The notes under the pieces: generated by a model
What the model saw: the letters and a program-made list of their open reading frames with translations, nothing else
What the model was told of the DNA's origin: nothing
Database searches by the model: none
Origin: Nitrospiraceae bacterium
GTDB taxonomy: Bacteria; Nitrospirota; Nitrospiria; Nitrospirales; Nitrospiraceae
Reading direction: 5' to 3'
Length of the DNA stretch: 23,241 nucleotides
Assembly: GCA_011391455.1 (NCBI GenBank)
Contig: JAABQN010000006.1
Span: 1-23,241, forward strand
Shown here: positions 14,371 through 20,986 of the stretch, piece by piece
Position numbering within the stretch: position 1 is the first letter of the stretch
How the letters are laid out: each line of letters starts with the position of its first letter
Translations under genes and position numbers: made by a program

Positions 14371-15645
14371 ATGCGCCGCGCCGTCATGATTATCAGTGTC
14401 CTGGTCGTTGGATTAACGATTGGGGGCTACGTCTTCTTCAATGGGGAGCGCAAAGTTCCGGTTCGATATCGGAGCGCCGCGGTTGAGCGAGGTCCCGTCA
14501 TTTCACTTGTGACTGCGACAGGAACGATCAATCCCGTCGTCTCAGTTCAAGTTGGGACGCAGGTGTCGGGCATGATCAAGAGCCTGCACGCCGACTTTAA
14601 TTCGGTGGTCAAAGCCGGCGATATTGTGGCCGTCATCGATCCGGAACCTCTCAGAGCTCGTCGCGATCAAGCTGCCAGCAATCTTGAAATGTCGAAAGCG
14701 AATGTCGCACGAGCCAGAACCGATCTGGCTCAACGTAAGCGTGAACTGGACCGGGTGAAATCGTTGGTGGTGCAGGAGTTCGTATCCCAGAACGACGTCG
14801 ACGTTGCCGCGACGAATTTTCAAGCGGCTGAGGCGCAGATGAACGTGGCGGGGGCGCAAGTGAGACAGGCCGAGGCGGCGTTGAATGCCGTAGAGTTGGA
14901 GTTGAAGTACACCGTCATTCGCTCACCGGTGAACGGGATCGTGGTTGCCAGAAACGTGGAGGTTGGTCAAACGATTGCGGCTAGTTTTGCCACGCCGAAT
15001 CTCTTTTTAATCGCACTCGATCTGACGAAGATGCAAGTCGACACCAATGTCAGTGAGTCGGATATCGGGGGGATCGCCGAAGGGAAGGAGGCCACCTTCA
15101 CGGTCGATGCCTATCCAGGGTATCCATTTTCAGGCACGATCCGTCAGGTCCGTCTTTCACCGATCAATGTGCAAAATGTCGTGACCTATAACGTGGTGGT
15201 CAGCGTCGATAACCAGGATCTCCGTCTGAAGCCGGGGATGACCGCGAATGTCTCTATCGTTGTCGCCCAAAGAGATGCAGTGCTGAAAGTGCCGAATGCC
15301 GCGCTGCGTTTCACCCCTCCGACTGCTGGTCCATCCGATCTCACGGCCGGCGGTAAGCCGGCCAAAGCCAAGGGCCCAGAGCAGGCTGCAGGTGCCGGCA
15401 AAGGGGCTATGGCGCCAAGCCACACCATTTGGAAGCTAGGGCCGTCGGGGGAACTCGCTCCCCTTCATGTCCAAACGGGTATTTCTGATGGATTGGCAAC
15501 GGAAATTGTGTCGGAGGAGTTGCCTGAAGGGGCATTGGTGGTTGTGGGGATCGAACGACCCAAAGGCGAGCGGGGAGGAAGCGATCTGCCCCCAGGGTTT
15601 GGGAGCGGCGGACAGCGAGGCTCCACGCGCAGTCGTGGAATGTAG
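14371..15645 (+). CDS. macA: MacA-like periplasmic adaptor subunit of an efflux system
   Basis: This is a membrane-fusion (HlyD/RND adaptor) protein of 424 residues. It has an N-terminal membrane anchor (about 3-23), a lipoyl/barrel half (ATGTINPVVSVQVGTQVSG), a long alpha-helical hairpin (about 95-180), the returning lipoyl half (VIRSPVNGIVVARNVEVGQT) and a beta-barrel domain. In MacAB-type pumps the adaptor links the inner-membrane ABC permease to a TolC-like outer-membrane channel. An unusual Ala/Gly/Lys-rich insertion (around PAKAKGPEQAAGAGKG) and a Gly/Arg-rich tail lie near the C-terminus. I prefer the ATG at 14371, with GGAG nine bases upstream, over a GTG at 14347. The macB subunits follow, but no outer-membrane channel gene is in the window. 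The TAG stop abuts repeat B2. Confidence 0.92.
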   Translation: MRRAVMIISVLVVGLTIGGYVFFNGERKVPVRYRSAAVERGPVISLVTATGTINPVVSVQVGTQVSGMIKSLHADFNSVVKAGDIVAVIDPEPLRARRDQAASNLEMSKANVARARTDLAQRKRELDRVKSLVVQEFVSQNDVDVAATNFQAAEAQMNVAGAQVRQAEAALNAVELELKYTVIRSPVNGIVVARNVEVGQTIAASFATPNLFLIALDLTKMQVDTNVSESDIGGIAEGKEATFTVDAYPGYPFSGTIRQVRLSPINVQNVVTYNVVVSVDNQDLRLKPGMTANVSIVVAQRDAVLKVPNAALRFTPPTAGPSDLTAGGKPAKAKGPEQAAGAGKGAMAPSHTIWKLGPSGELAPLHVQTGISDGLATEIVSEELPEGALVVVGIERPKGERGGSDLPPGFGSGGQRGSTRSRGM

Positions 15646-15753
15646 GAAAACTGGGCAGGGTGCGGGCACTTTCCGTGCTCGCGCAGCGCGCACGATCGGA
15701 ATGTGCTCGCTGGACGCGCGCAGGAGAAAGCACCCAGACCCTGCCCAGTTTTT
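15643..15753 (+). repeat. Family B palindromic repeat, copy B2
   Basis: The outer arms AAAACTGGGCAGGGT (15647-15661) and ACCCTGCCCAGTTTT (15738-15752) are perfect complements. The core (TGCTCGCGCAGCGCGCACG ... GGACGCGCGCA) closely matches B1, although the arms differ completely. The right arm ends in five T's, so the hairpin could attenuate transcription between macA and the ATPase gene. The left end is joined to the macA stop TAG. Confidence 0.82.
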
Positions 15754-15794
15754 GAGGTGACGAAGAAGAGAGTAGCTCAGATCGAGGGATGTCG

Positions 15795-16514
15795 ATGGCC
15801 GCATTGATCGAATGCGAAGATGTCTGGAAGATCTACCGGGTCGGCGACGTAGAAGTCCAGGCTTTGCGCGGCCTCAGCCTCACGATTGAACAGGGTGAGT
15901 TCGTTGCCATCATGGGGTCTTCCGGGTCAGGTAAGTCCACCCTCATGAATATCCTTGGCTGCCTCGACCAACCGACGAAGGGGCGGTATCGGTTGAACGG
16001 GATAGAGGCGGGTAATCTGAAGCCCGATCAGTTGGCCGGGATCCGTAATCAGCAGATCGGGTTCGTCTTTCAGAGCTTCAACCTCATTCCCAGGACCAGC
16101 GCGCTCGAAAATGCGCAGCTTCCGCTGTTTTATCGGGGACTTCCATTAAAAGAACAACGGGCACAGGCTGCAGCGGCGTTAGGCCGGGTGGGGTTGCAGG
16201 GTAGAGAGCACCATTATCCCACCCAGCTGTCCGGGGGGCAGCAACAGCGCGTAGCCATTGCGCGGGCGTTGGTTACGTCACCCTCATTGCTCCTTGCCGA
16301 TGAACCGACCGGTAACCTGGACACTCAGTCGAGCCAAGAAATCATGAAAATTCTGGAAACGCTGAATCGTGATGAAGGGATTACGATCATCTTGGTGACG
16401 CACGAAGTAGATGTTGCGGCCTATGCCACGCGCGAGATCGTGATCAAAGATGGACAAGTATTAAGCGACCGCGTGACCAAAGCGCGGCCAACGGCCATTC
16501 CAGTTGGGGTATAG
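15795..16514 (+). CDS. macB: MacB-like ABC transporter ATP-binding subunit
   Basis: This ABC ATPase belongs to the MacB/LolD/FtsE group. Counting from the in-frame ATG at 15789, the Walker A is GSSGSGKS (43-50), the signature is LSGGQ (147-151), the Walker B is LLLADE (167-172), and the H-loop lies in VTHEVD. The Q-loop sits in VFQSFNLIPR. I prefer the ATG at 15795 because GAGGG then has a normal 6-base spacing, while it would touch the ATG at 15789. The protein would power the permease encoded next and work with the adaptor encoded before it. Unlike E. coli MacB, where both parts are fused, the ATPase and permease are separate genes. Its TAG stop is continuous with repeat G. Confidence 0.95.
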   Translation: MAALIECEDVWKIYRVGDVEVQALRGLSLTIEQGEFVAIMGSSGSGKSTLMNILGCLDQPTKGRYRLNGIEAGNLKPDQLAGIRNQQIGFVFQSFNLIPRTSALENAQLPLFYRGLPLKEQRAQAAAALGRVGLQGREHHYPTQLSGGQQQRVAIARALVTSPSLLLADEPTGNLDTQSSQEIMKILETLNRDEGITIILVTHEVDVAAYATREIVIKDGQVLSDRVTKARPTAIPVGV

Positions 16515-16703
16515 CCCGCATTATCCATGAACGCTTCTGCTACAACCACCGATCCGCTGCTACGACGAGCCTTCGGCCAGCGGGCTCGCCCCTCGGATCC
16601 TCAGCGTACTGCACGAGTACGCATCGGATCCTCACGGCTCCGCGCGCTGGTCTCGCGACGCGGCTCAGCGATTTCGCGACGAACCGTCATGAATAATGAG
16701 GGC
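16512..16703. mobile_element. Family G palindromic MITE-like element
   Basis: The ends are inverted repeats: GCCCGCATTATCCATGAACG (16514-16533) and CGTCATGAATAATGAGGGC (16685-16703), complementary with few mismatches. The centre has a GTAC...GTAC pair around CTGCACGA, flanked by GGATCCTCA words. It contains no plausible gene. It separates two genes of one operon and begins at the ATPase stop codon. I recall similar elements in Nitrospira genomes but cannot confirm this here. Confidence 0.72.
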
Positions 16704-16709
16704 TGTTAG

Positions 16710-17945
16710 ATGTCGGCGTTTGTGTGGCTCACTATATTGACCGCGTTGCGGATCTTGGCTCGGAATCGGATGCGAGCCGGTCTTACGATGCTGGGGATTG
16801 TCATCGGCGTGGCGGCGGTCATTGCGATGGTGAGTATCGGCGAGGGCGCCAAACGGGCCGTGCAAGCGCAAATTGCGACGATGGGCACAAACGTTATTGT
16901 TATTTTCCCAGGGGTGACCTCCGCGAGCGGCGTACGAGGGAGTCAGGGGAGCGCCATGACGCTCACGGTATCCGACGCCTTGGATCTGAAAAAGCGCATC
17001 CCCTTGCTGGCCGATACCGGATGGGCCAAGCGCGATGTCATGCAAATCATCTATGGGAACAGAAATTGGAACGGGCCGATTAACGGCATTTCACCGAGCT
17101 ATCTCACCATTCGAGACTGGTCCTTTACGAGCGGAGGGCCCTTCACTCAGACGGATTTGGAAAGCGCCGCCCGAGTCGCGCTCATCGGCCAGACGATCGT
17201 CGGGAATCTGTTTGAACCGGGCGAGGAACCGGTGGGGGCGGTGATTCGCATCAAGAACGTCCCGTTCCATGTCATTGGAGTCCTTGCGCCGAAAGGCCAG
17301 TCAGCGCAAGGGGCTGACCAAGACGATGTGATTTTTATTCCCTTTAGCACGGCGGAGCGAAAAGTATTCGGGACGTCATTTATCGGGTCTGTGGGGGCGA
17401 TGTTCGGCTCGACCGATCAGGTCGAGGATTTGCCGATGGCGGCCGAACAGATTCGGGAGGTATTACGGTCGCGGCATCGGATTCAGGCGGAGCAGGAGGA
17501 CGATTTTACGATTCGGACACAGGTCGATATCGGGAAGGTCCAAGAAGGCACCAGTGAGACCTTGACGATGATGTTGTTTGCCATTGCCTCCGTGTCCCTG
17601 TTGGTCGGTGGGATCGGTATCATGAATATCCTGCTCGTGTCCGTGACGGAACGGACGAGAGAGATCGGGGTCCGCATGGCGGTGGGCGCCAAACGCAGGC
17701 ATATCGTCATGCAGTTCCTGATCGAGGCCATGACGTTGAGCCTGGTGGGAGGCCTGTTAGGTATCGTTCTGGGGATTGCCGGGGCGAAGTTGACGACGTT
17801 GATTGCCGGCTGGCCGACTATCATCTCCGGCAACGTCATTCTGCTCGCATTTTTCTTCTCACTCGTGGTCGGCCTGTTCTTCGGATTGTATCCGGCCAAC
17901 AAGGCTGCTCGCCTCAATCCTATCGAAGCGCTCCGGTACGAATAG
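16710..17945 (+). CDS. MacB-like ABC transporter permease subunit
   Basis: This 411-residue inner-membrane protein has the MacB topology. It has one N-terminal membrane helix (about 25-44, LTMLGIVIGVAAVIAMVSIG), a large periplasmic MacB_PCD domain (about 50-280), and three C-terminal helices of the FtsX domain (about 285-310, 338-362 and 378-400). The cytoplasmic coupling motif ERTREIGVRMAVGAKRRHI and the C-terminal NPIEALRYE ending are typical. It would form a mechanotransducing pump with the ATPase and MacA-like adaptor, possibly exporting peptides, macrolides, siderophores or lipoproteins. The substrate cannot be read from the sequence. The likely Shine-Dalgarno (GAGGG, 16698-16702) is the terminal sequence of repeat G, so the element has supplied this gene's ribosome-binding site. 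Confidence 0.95.
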   Translation: MSAFVWLTILTALRILARNRMRAGLTMLGIVIGVAAVIAMVSIGEGAKRAVQAQIATMGTNVIVIFPGVTSASGVRGSQGSAMTLTVSDALDLKKRIPLLADTGWAKRDVMQIIYGNRNWNGPINGISPSYLTIRDWSFTSGGPFTQTDLESAARVALIGQTIVGNLFEPGEEPVGAVIRIKNVPFHVIGVLAPKGQSAQGADQDDVIFIPFSTAERKVFGTSFIGSVGAMFGSTDQVEDLPMAAEQIREVLRSRHRIQAEQEDDFTIRTQVDIGKVQEGTSETLTMMLFAIASVSLLVGGIGIMNILLVSVTERTREIGVRMAVGAKRRHIVMQFLIEAMTLSLVGGLLGIVLGIAGAKLTTLIAGWPTIISGNVILLAFFFSLVVGLFFGLYPANKAARLNPIEALRYE

Positions 17946-18006
17946 GCGAGGCGCTCTGAGTAGCGAATCCGCACTGCGGAATGTCGTGGCCGACACGGAA
18001 TGGTTT

Positions 18007-18133
18007 GCAGGGTGTTCAAAAAGGCTGTCCAGCAAGGCCGCAGCGAGTGAGGGGCCGAGGCGTACCCTCGGGGTACGTTGAGGGTCTGAACGACGCGAGA
18101 ACGATGCTGGCGGACTTTTTCAACACCCTGCTA
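18007..18133 (-). repeat. Family A palindromic repeat, copy A4
   Basis: Read on the minus strand it begins TAGCAGGGTGTTGAAAAAGT, and the TAG is the stop codon of the RusA-like gene. The outer arms CAGGGTGTT and AACACCCTG pair perfectly, as do CAGGATGCT and AGCATCCTG in A3, so both sides have changed together. The central hairpin is GTACCC-CGA-GGGTAC. The 60 bases between the permease stop and this repeat show nothing I can support. Confidence 0.87.
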
Positions 18134-18694
18134 GGAGCTGGACGCGGGCGTCAAATATACTTCGATGCGAGGGTTGGCCTTGTCGACGTGTTTGTAGAGA
18201 TGGGTTTCGACGATGCGGTTATCGTTGATGCCGAGTCCTTCACAGAGGGCATCCTGCGCAATTTTGAGTCCGCCATCGACGTCTCGTCGTAGGGCTGAAG
18301 TAAAATAGAATCGGATGGACAGAGCGAGCCACTCCGACTGGAGTCGTGCAAGCAGGGCGGCCCGGTGAGTGGACTGTGCCAGCTTGAGCCACACGAGTTG
18401 TCCCACCTGGGCCTTATAGGCACGGCCAGCCGAAGAGATTAATCGTCGGCCGTTCACTGTGGCATATTGATGGTTTATGCTGGGAGGCACAGGGAGGGTC
18501 AAGGCGACTGTATGGGTTCCGGTCGGTGAGCAAAATGTAGGGGATGCAGGCATGCGGGAGGTCGGCGCCGCTTTCGGGGCGATTCGTGTCACCACGGCCT
18601 TCTTGTCAGAGTTCTGGTAGGAGGTTATGCGAACGGCTCGTGGAGAAGAGGGAATCCTGGGCGGGCGCCGAAACGTAGGCATGCGCGTCAGCAT
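18131..18694 (-). CDS. RusA-like Holliday-junction resolvase family protein
   Basis: The C-terminal 125 residues match the RusA endonuclease family. The strand LTLPVPPSINHQY is followed by RRDVDGGLKIAQDAL and GINDNRIVE. The three acidic residues expected at the metal site are present (Asp138, Asp140, Asp158). RusA resolves Holliday junctions and is usually about 120 residues and often prophage-derived. This protein is longer (187), with a basic, Ser/Pro-rich N-terminal 60 residues of unknown role. Its ATG overlaps the mraZ stop by one base (TAATG) with no Shine-Dalgarno, so translation is probably coupled. A shorter form from an internal start is possible. The TAG stop coincides with the end of repeat A4. 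Confidence 0.82.
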   Translation of the reverse strand: MLTRMPTFRRPPRIPSSPRAVRITSYQNSDKKAVVTRIAPKAAPTSRMPASPTFCSPTGTHTVALTLPVPPSINHQYATVNGRRLISSAGRAYKAQVGQLVWLKLAQSTHRAALLARLQSEWLALSIRFYFTSALRRDVDGGLKIAQDALCEGLGINDNRIVETHLYKHVDKANPRIEVYLTPASSS

Positions 18695-19134
18695 TACAGA
18701 AGATTGAGGATCTTGGACATGTTCTGCTCGTATTGTTCTTCAGATTTTCCGATATAGCGGCGCCAACTGCTCGGGTTCCAGATCTCCATGCGGTGGTACA
18801 AGCCGACCAGAATGATTTCCTGATCCTCATCTAACGGAATATTCTTTCTGAGCCGGCCCGGAATCAGGATGCGTCCGGCTTTGTCGATTTCCGATGTGCC
18901 GGCTTCCGATACGACGAAGTGCATGAACTGTCGGCTTTGATCTTCATCAAGTGCGGCTTTCGTCCGTTCGAGGACTTTTTCCCACTCTTTCTTCGAGTAG
19001 ATGAGCGTCGACTCCTCTGGGCCTTTCACAAAGATGACGGCCTGTCCCTCTGACTCGATCTGCTCACGGATAGGCGAGGGGACGATAAACCGTCCTTTCT
19101 CATCTACTTTGCATAGATATTCACCGGCGAACAT
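18694..19134 (-). CDS. mraZ: MraZ family transcriptional regulator
   Basis: MraZ is a ring-forming DNA-binding protein with two AbrB-like (SpoVT-type) half domains. Both DxxGR motifs are present in this 146-residue protein: VDEKGRFIVPSPIR (about 10-23) and IDKAGRILIPGRLR (about 83-96). In most bacteria mraZ heads the division and cell-wall (dcw) cluster and represses it. Here it is followed by a RusA-like gene and preceded by a small HTH gene, and rsmH, ftsL and ftsI are all absent. The start ATG follows AAAGGACAGG, which overlaps the stop of the HTH gene 16 bases upstream. This may be a paralogue or the sole, relocated mraZ. Confidence 0.94.
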   Translation of the reverse strand: MFAGEYLCKVDEKGRFIVPSPIREQIESEGQAVIFVKGPEESTLIYSKKEWEKVLERTKAALDEDQSRQFMHFVVSEAGTSEIDKAGRILIPGRLRKNIPLDEDQEIILVGLYHRMEIWNPSSWRRYIGKSEEQYEQNMSKILNLL

Positions 19135-19150
19135 TACTGTAGCCTGTCCT

Positions 19151-19348
19151 TTACGACGCTAATGTGGTTCTGGTGCGATCGCGAATCCACTGCTCCAGAT
19201 CCGAGCGTACGAAGCGCCATTCTTTCCCCAGCTTGAAGGCTGGGATCTGGCGGCTCTGTAGGTAACGATAGAGCGTGCGCTGGGTAATCTTGAGATAGAG
19301 GCAAGTTTCCTCTGCCGTCATCAGCTCGCTCTTGGGCTCTTTGGCCAT
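19151..19348 (-). CDS. excisionase-type helix-turn-helix DNA-binding protein
   Basis: The 65-residue protein is a single MerR-like/excisionase HTH domain (HTH_17 type). LMTAEETCLYLKITQRTLYRYL forms the winged-helix recognition part, and IPAFKLGKEWRFVRSDLEQWI is the wing and closing helix, including the typical G-x-x-W/Y-R-F. Such proteins serve as excisionases of integrated elements or as small transcription factors. It is first in a compact minus-strand operon with mraZ and the RusA-like gene. The ATG at 19348 has AGG about nine bases upstream. No integrase or attachment site is visible. Repeat A5 lies about 45 bases upstream, so the promoter must be in that short gap or in the repeat. No clear -35/-10 pair was found. 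Confidence 0.88.
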   Translation of the reverse strand: MAKEPKSELMTAEETCLYLKITQRTLYRYLQSRQIPAFKLGKEWRFVRSDLEQWIRDRTRTTLAS

Positions 19349-19391
19349 TGAAGAACCTGGTTTGATAATGATCCATATGTCTCACGAGGCC

Positions 19392-19560
19392 TAGCAGGAT
19401 GCTGAAAAGCCCGCCAGCGGCATTCTCACATCGCTCAGAGGCTCAACGTATCGAAGCGTACGCCTCGCCTCTTCGCTGGCTGCGGCCTTGCCCGCGGAAC
19501 GGCGCGTCTTGGCGCGCCGGGGCTGGGTGGGTGAGAACCGTGGCCTTTTTGAGCATCCTG
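19392..19560 (+). repeat. Family A palindromic repeat, copy A5, with an extra GC-rich insert
   Basis: It begins TAGCAGGATGCTGAAAAG and ends TTTTTGAGCATCCTG, so the outer arms pair. The middle arms AGAGGC and GCCTCT pair. After GCGGCCTTGC, where the other copies continue directly into the right arm, there are about 50 extra bases (from CCGCGGAACGG to GAGAACCG) containing a GGCGCGTCTTGGCGCGCC hairpin. The region from 19561 to the fmdB stop has only a short GCACCA/TGGTGC inverted repeat. Confidence 0.8.
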
Positions 19561-19658
19561 AGGCTATTTTTACATCGGCACCATAGCCTGCTCGGACACT
19601 GGTGCCAGGGTAGGCAAACTCGAACGATCTGTCAAGTGAAAATGTATGACAATGCCTG

Positions 19659-20003
19659 TCACAGCCTGTCAGTGCCGTCCGATTCCATAGAGCCGGCCTC
19701 ATCTGTCTCCATTGCCTCCGAGAAATCGTCGCCCAGATCCTCACCCATCTCTTCACCCATTTTTTTCATGAATCGAGTCATGCTCTGCGGATCGTTCTCA
19801 TCGAGCCCGGCCAGATTGCTGGAATCCGCCAAGGCTTCAAGGCGAGCCTCTTCGGATTTCGGGGAAGCAAATCGGGACAGGATTCGTTCAACCCGCTTGC
19901 TTGCACAATGAGAGCAGGCTGCCGGCGCTTGATTGGCCAGGCGTAATACAAGGACGGTGCTGCGCTTCTTACAGTCGAGGCAGCGGTATTCGTATAGCGG
20001 CAT
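19659..20003 (-). CDS. FmdB-type zinc-ribbon protein
   Basis: The 114-residue protein begins MPLYEYRCLDC, the hallmark of the FmdB/CxxC-CxxC regulatory zinc-ribbon family. A second pair follows in CSHCASKRVERI. These four cysteines should bind zinc. The remainder is unusual, a helix-poor, highly acidic and Met-rich tail (MKKMGEEMGEDLGDDFSEAM ...) that is probably disordered. FmdB relatives have been linked to regulation of amidase genes, but most have no known role. The ATG lies 3 bases after the comF stop, with AGGA about ten bases upstream inside comF, so the two are cotranscribed. Confidence 0.88.
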   Translation of the reverse strand: MPLYEYRCLDCKKRSTVLVLRLANQAPAACSHCASKRVERILSRFASPKSEEARLEALADSSNLAGLDENDPQSMTRFMKKMGEEMGEDLGDDFSEAMETDEAGSMESDGTDRL

Positions 20004-20006
20004 CGA

Positions 20007-20828
20007 TCATATTCCTATGGTGGCCAGGGGCTGTTGGGCCTGTTCGGCAAAGAAGCGATCCGGCACCAGCGCCGTATCGACAGTCCTGGCCAGCGTCAGG
20101 GCAAACACGGGGCCGGCGCCTGATTTTCTTAGGGTCTTCGCGCATTCGTTCAACGTCGCCCCGGTAGTATAGACATCGTCTACGAGGAGGATGCGTTTCT
20201 CTGCGAGGTCCTGTGGCTTGCGGATTTCAAAGGCTTTCCGTAGATTTCGTAATCGTTCCTGCCGCGATAAGGTGGTTTGGGGGTCGGTGGCGACGATCCT
20301 GACGAGGTTTGTGGCTGAAACAGGCCGGGACAGGTGACGGCTAAGTTGATCGGCCAGTAGCAACGATTGATTAAATTCACGCGCTCGTAAACGTGTCGGG
20401 TGTAAGGGCACAGGGACAATCACATCGACATCGATCCCGGGTGGCAGGGCGCTGATCATTAGACGCGCGAGGGGCTTGGCCATTGTATGTTTACCTCGAT
20501 ACTTGAACGAGCAGATGGCGTCCCGCAGTGGCGGAAGGTAGGGAAAGAGGGTCCAGGCTCGTTGAAAATCCGGTGGCCGTTCCTGACAGTGCTGGCATTG
20601 ATGGTTTGGGGTAAAGGCTGTGGCCGCCGGTGAGACAAACGGCTGATCGCAGCGGGCACAAGCTGGTTGCTGGAATTGGCGGATGCTTTGCCAGCACGCG
20701 CGGCAGAAGAAGGGTACCGGGTCAGTGCTGAGTGAAAGGCCACAGGCGATGCATTCCACCGGCAACACGAATCGGAAAGCCTGACGGCACCATCCAATAA
20801 GCTGATTCTGGGTGTCTTCACGTACCAT
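20007..20828 (-). CDS. comF: ComF family phosphoribosyltransferase-like protein
   Basis: The 273-residue protein has the two-part ComF layout. The N-terminal Cys-rich zinc-binding region (about 25-85) has the pairs CIAC, CRAC, CARC and CQHC. The C-terminal type I phosphoribosyltransferase fold has the PRPP loop ILLVDDVYTTGATLNECA in its last third. PVPLHPTRLRAREFNQS is the other diagnostic block (ComF/GntX). ComF is required for DNA uptake in naturally competent bacteria, probably for handling imported single-stranded DNA, but it also occurs in non-competent species. No good Shine-Dalgarno precedes the ATG, and repeat F2 begins 17 bases upstream. Confidence 0.95.
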   Translation of the reverse strand: MVREDTQNQLIGWCRQAFRFVLPVECIACGLSLSTDPVPFFCRACWQSIRQFQQPACARCDQPFVSPAATAFTPNHQCQHCQERPPDFQRAWTLFPYLPPLRDAICSFKYRGKHTMAKPLARLMISALPPGIDVDVIVPVPLHPTRLRAREFNQSLLLADQLSRHLSRPVSATNLVRIVATDPQTTLSRQERLRNLRKAFEIRKPQDLAEKRILLVDDVYTTGATLNECAKTLRKSGAGPVFALTLARTVDTALVPDRFFAEQAQQPLATIGI

Positions 20829-20844
20829 CGCAGGGGAAAGTGTT

Positions 20845-20983
20845 CCAATGAAGCTCCCCGCAGTAAGCTGCGGGGTATCTTGCGAAATTCTCAGAAGCCA
20901 CTACCCTCCTTCGCCAAGACTACGGAGGGTTCTCCTTGCTTTCATCCCTGCAGCAAGCATACGGGGTATGCGGCGAAGGAGAA
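20845..20983 (+). repeat. Family F repeat, long copy F2
   Basis: Contains the perfect hairpin CCCCGCAG-TAAG-CTGCGGGG (20857-20876), the inverted pair ACCCTCC/GGAGGGT, and the pair CATAC/GTATG at its right end. Its two ends match F1 in reverse orientation. The right end reads GGCGAAGGAGAA, which resembles a Shine-Dalgarno and lies just before the ATG of a small Cys-rich reading frame. Confidence 0.75.
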
Positions 20984-20986
20984 TGA

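Noticed and set aside
16527..16709. Sixty-codon frame between the MacB ATPase and permease genes
   Set aside because: It lies wholly inside palindromic element G. Its Arg/Ser-rich product is what such a GC-rich palindrome would encode by chance.
18131..19348. Prophage or integrated element around the excisionase-like and RusA-like genes
   Set aside because: No integrase, phage structural gene, att-type direct repeat or tRNA was found, and codon style looks like that of the neighbours.
3265..19560. CRISPR array
   Set aside because: The repeats are dispersed over 16 kb, are 120-175 bp long and palindromic, and lack regular short repeats with spacers. No cas gene is present.
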